From contig SYBY01000019.1 of NCBI GenBank assembly GCA_005788585.1, forward strand, positions 1 through 34,499: a stretch of 34,499 bases of DNA, in the 5' to 3' direction. Under the pieces are notes generated by a model, which worked only from the letters and a program-made list of their open reading frames with translations, had not been told where the DNA came from and ran no database searches. A program made the position numbers and the translations under genes. Source of the stretch: Actinomycetota bacterium (GTDB taxonomy: Bacteria > Actinomycetota > Thermoleophilia > Solirubrobacterales > Solirubrobacteraceae). Below are positions 32,476-34,499 of the stretch, one piece after another; the stretch's first letter is position 1; the number at the start of each line of letters is the position of its first letter.

Positions 32476-33158
32476 TAGTTCGCGGCGAGCTCCTCGAAGG
32501 CGCTGTCGGGCAGGAGCTCGATGGTGCGAATCGCCTCGTCGACGCCGTCCTCGAAGAGCGTGAGCGCTGCGTCGGGGTCGTCACGCTCGAGCGCCTCGAG
32601 CACGCCCTTGAGCGTGTCGTAGCCCAGCGCCGTCGCGTTCGCCGGGTAGACGAGCATCGCGATGCGCTCCATGCGCGGGCGCAGCAGGTCGAGCTGGCGG
32701 ATGAGCTCCTGGTTGCCGTGCGCCTCATGGACGGGACGGTTGAAGACAAACGTCTCCACCACGGCCGTGGCGGGCTCGCGGTCGGCGTCGGTCAGTTCGT
32801 AGGCGCGCAGGGCCTGGCGCATGATCCGCAGGTCCGCGTCGGTGACCGCCCGCACGCCGAGCGCGTACGAGCGCACGGACAGCGCGCGGACGACCTCGAG
32901 GAACTGGATGGTCGCGCGGCGTTCGATCGGGGCGGCGCGGTAGGTGCCATCGGGCAGGCGCTCGGCGAGACCCTCCGTCTCCAGCACCGCGAACGCCGCG
33001 GGCAGCGCGTCCACCGGGCACGACACCTCCATCGCGACCTCGTCGGGGTCCAGTGGCTCGCCGGGCAGCCAGTGCCCGAAGATCAGCGCCTCGCGCAGCT
33101 CGCGCAGCGGCCCGTCGCACGGCAGGCCCTGCCAGGTGGACTCCTCGAAGCGACGCAT
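32475..33158 (-). CDS. GntR/FadR-like transcriptional regulator
   Basis: A 227-residue regulator. The N-terminal winged helix has the GntR pattern PLRELREALIFGHWLPGEPL, then DPDEVAMEVSCPVDALPAAF and LETEGLAERLPDGTYRA. The C-terminal all-helical effector part (IQFLEVVRALSVRSYALGV, NRPVHEAHGNQELIRQLDLL) fits the FCD class, which binds organic acids or sugars. The ATG at 33158 is chosen because it directly precedes the helix-turn-helix; an upstream extension overlaps the permease gene. It follows the permease gene by 62 bp on the same strand, so it may control the transporter. The HTH is somewhat divergent. Confidence 0.84.
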   Translation of the reverse strand: MRRFEESTWQGLPCDGPLRELREALIFGHWLPGEPLDPDEVAMEVSCPVDALPAAFAVLETEGLAERLPDGTYRAAPIERRATIQFLEVVRALSVRSYALGVRAVTDADLRIMRQALRAYELTDADREPATAVVETFVFNRPVHEAHGNQELIRQLDLLRPRMERIAMLVYPANATALGYDTLKGVLEALERDDPDAALTLFEDGVDEAIRTIELLPDSAFEELAAN

Positions 33159-33220
33159 GGTCAGACAGTACCGAGCGCGACGACCAGGCAGGGCCGCCGC
33201 GCTCGGTGGTGGCGCGTCCG

Positions 33221-34459
33221 TCAGACGCGTCCTCGCGCCTGACGGCGCTGCCGCGCGACCGCGTCGAGCGACACGGCCAGCAGCAGGACGCCGCCGGTGA
33301 CCATGAACTTCACCGACGACTGGAACGCCAGCAGGTCCATCCCGTTGGAGATCGACCCGATGACCAGCGCACCCAGCAGCGCGGCCCACACGGTGCCGCG
33401 GCCGCCGAACAGGCTCACACCCGCGACGACGGGACCGGCGATCGACAGGAGCAGCAGGTCGCTGCCGCCCGACGACTGGTTGACCGCCAGCAGGCGCGAC
33501 GCGGCGATGATGCCGCCGAACGCCGCGAACGTCGACGCCAGCGCGAACACCGTCGTGCGCAGCGCGGCCACCCGGATACCCGCGCGGCGCGCGGCCTCGG
33601 CGTCACCGCCGACCGCGTAGATGTGGCGCCCGAACCGCGTCTTCGTCAGCACGAAGTTCATGACGACGACGATGCCGACGAGGAGCGTGAGTGCCAGCGG
33701 CACGCCGCGGTCGCTGTTGAGCACGACGACCGCCACGATGATCGCGATCGTCGCCGCGCCCGTGCGGATCGCCAGACCGAGCATCGACTCGGCCTCCAGC
33801 CCCGCAGCACGCCGGCGCTGCAGGTTCAGCAGCGCCGACCCGACGATGCCGGCGATCGCCGCGAGACCCACCAGCCAGCCGACCCAGGGCGCGAGGAACG
33901 TGCCCGCGATGTTCGTGATCGCCGGATCGGAGAGGTTCACCGTGCCGGTGTCACCCAGGACCCGCAGCTGCGCGCCCTGCCACATCAGCAGGCCCGCGAG
34001 CGTGACCACGAACGACGGGATCACCAGCCTGGTGCTCACCGTCCCCTGGAAGACCCCGATCGCCGCGCCGATGCCGAGTGCGGCGATGATCGCGAGATAG
34101 GGGTTCCAGCCGTGCTTGACGCTGAGGACGGCCATGACCGACGCGGCCAGACCACTGACCGCACCGACAGACAGATCGATCTCCCCGAGCAGCAGCACGA
34201 GCACGACGCCGACCGAGATCGTGCCGACGGCCGCGATCTGCAGCGCGAGGTTCGACAGGTTGACCGCCGTGAGGAAGCGGTCGTTCGCCAGGGCGAAGAT
34301 CGTCCAGATGATCGCCAGGACGATGATGACCCGCAGGGAGCCCATCTCGCCCTCGAGCAGCTTGCGGCCCGCGTCGGCGAGGCTCGGCCGGTGGTGGTCG
34401 TCCTTGACGTCGTCACCGGGCCCGACCGCGGGCGCCGGGCTTGCAGGAGCGGTGCTCAT
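33221..34459 (-). CDS. Sugar ABC transporter permease (XylH/RbsC-like)
   Basis: A 412-residue inner-membrane permease of the BPD_transp_2 type for carbohydrate uptake. Key segments are GEIDLSVGAVSGLAA, VIPSFVVTLAGLL, the EAA-like loop GRHIYAVGGDAEAARRAGIR and the C-terminal SIAGPVVAGVSLFGGRGTVW. Ten or more helices are predicted; length fits XylH better than RbsC. Strong GGGGAGGAGGAG lies before the ATG at 34459. The ATG overlaps the stop of a gene running in from beyond the window edge, likely the ATPase subunit. No binding-protein gene is visible. Confidence 0.93.
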   Translation of the reverse strand: MSTAPASPAPAVGPGDDVKDDHHRPSLADAGRKLLEGEMGSLRVIIVLAIIWTIFALANDRFLTAVNLSNLALQIAAVGTISVGVVLVLLLGEIDLSVGAVSGLAASVMAVLSVKHGWNPYLAIIAALGIGAAIGVFQGTVSTRLVIPSFVVTLAGLLMWQGAQLRVLGDTGTVNLSDPAITNIAGTFLAPWVGWLVGLAAIAGIVGSALLNLQRRRAAGLEAESMLGLAIRTGAATIAIIVAVVVLNSDRGVPLALTLLVGIVVVMNFVLTKTRFGRHIYAVGGDAEAARRAGIRVAALRTTVFALASTFAAFGGIIAASRLLAVNQSSGGSDLLLLSIAGPVVAGVSLFGGRGTVWAALLGALVIGSISNGMDLLAFQSSVKFMVTGGVLLLAVSLDAVARQRRQARGRV

Positions 34460-34499
34460 GGCGTCTCCTCCTCCCCGTTCTCGATGTCCGCGCCCGTGA
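34456..34499 (-). CDS. End of upstream gene, probably ABC transporter ATP-binding subunit (partial)
   Basis: On the minus strand one frame is open from the window edge and ends with TGA (34458-34456), giving the tail TGADIENGEEETP. The stop overlaps the permease start as ATGA, the typical arrangement of XylG-XylH-type operons, where the ATPase subunit precedes the permease. The peptide is too short for family assignment; the call rests on the junction and operon order. Confidence 0.5.
   Translation of the reverse strand, partial: TGADIENGEEETP

Overview
The window is very GC-rich and densely packed. Most third codon positions are G or C, GTG starts are frequent, and several genes look like those of high-GC Actinomycetota: a 70-residue TB7.3-type biotin carrier, a WS/DGAT acyltransferase, and an RR-HK-DUF4153/4173 unit. 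Secreted proteins with a basic, repeat-like C-terminus and paired ArsR-like regulators sharing a TPRRGA-E-HYRA motif recall class Thermoleophilia (Solirubrobacterales). That placement is an inference from gene style; no rRNA or other marker is present. It looks like an ordinary chromosomal segment: I see no insertion sequence, phage gene, CRISPR array, tRNA or rRNA.

Region by region. 1-1.1 kb: a small biotin carrier and a crotonase-family protein, probably the end of an acyl-CoA unit. 1.1-5.3 kb: a large secreted repeat protein, an aldo/keto reductase and a small lipoprotein. 5.5-9.2 kb: bioB-bioF-bioD followed by an NTF2-like protein; bioA and the early biotin genes are absent. 9.2-14.0 kb: a secreted beta-propeller protein, an exported acetamidase/formamidase-family protein, and a membrane-anchored spermidine-synthase-like protein. 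14.1-17.1 kb: a Ycf46-like AAA ATPase, a GerW/YtfJ-family protein, a rubredoxin and a NUDIX hydrolase. 17.1-20.2 kb: a translationally coupled response regulator, histidine kinase and DUF4153/4173-like membrane protein. 20.3-24.0 kb: an ECF sigma factor fused to a zinc-finger and membrane segment, a metallo-beta-lactamase-fold hydrolase, and a membrane HD-GYP protein. 24.0-24.34 kb: the only long non-coding stretch, rich in inverted repeats. 24.3-28.6 kb: an MFS transporter, a WS/DGAT acyltransferase and two paralogous winged-helix regulators. 28.7-31.0 kb: a second two-component system. 31.0-34.5 kb: an SDR, then on the minus strand the end of an ABC ATPase, a XylH-type sugar permease, a GntR-like regulator and a small membrane protein.

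The clearest functional links are biotin synthesis (bioBFD) with a biotin-dependent carrier nearby, two sensory RR-HK pairs, and the sugar ABC transporter with its adjacent GntR-like regulator. Genes alternate in direction, and all nine convergent junctions are extremely tight: gaps of 27 bp or less, or overlaps of up to 32 bp. There is therefore almost no room for conventional terminators there.

The most unusual items are the one-polypeptide sigma factor with zinc finger and membrane segment, the structured leader before the MFS gene, the histone-H1-like tail on one regulator, and the exported acetamidase/formamidase. Nothing here amounts to an obvious new multi-gene defence or mobile system.
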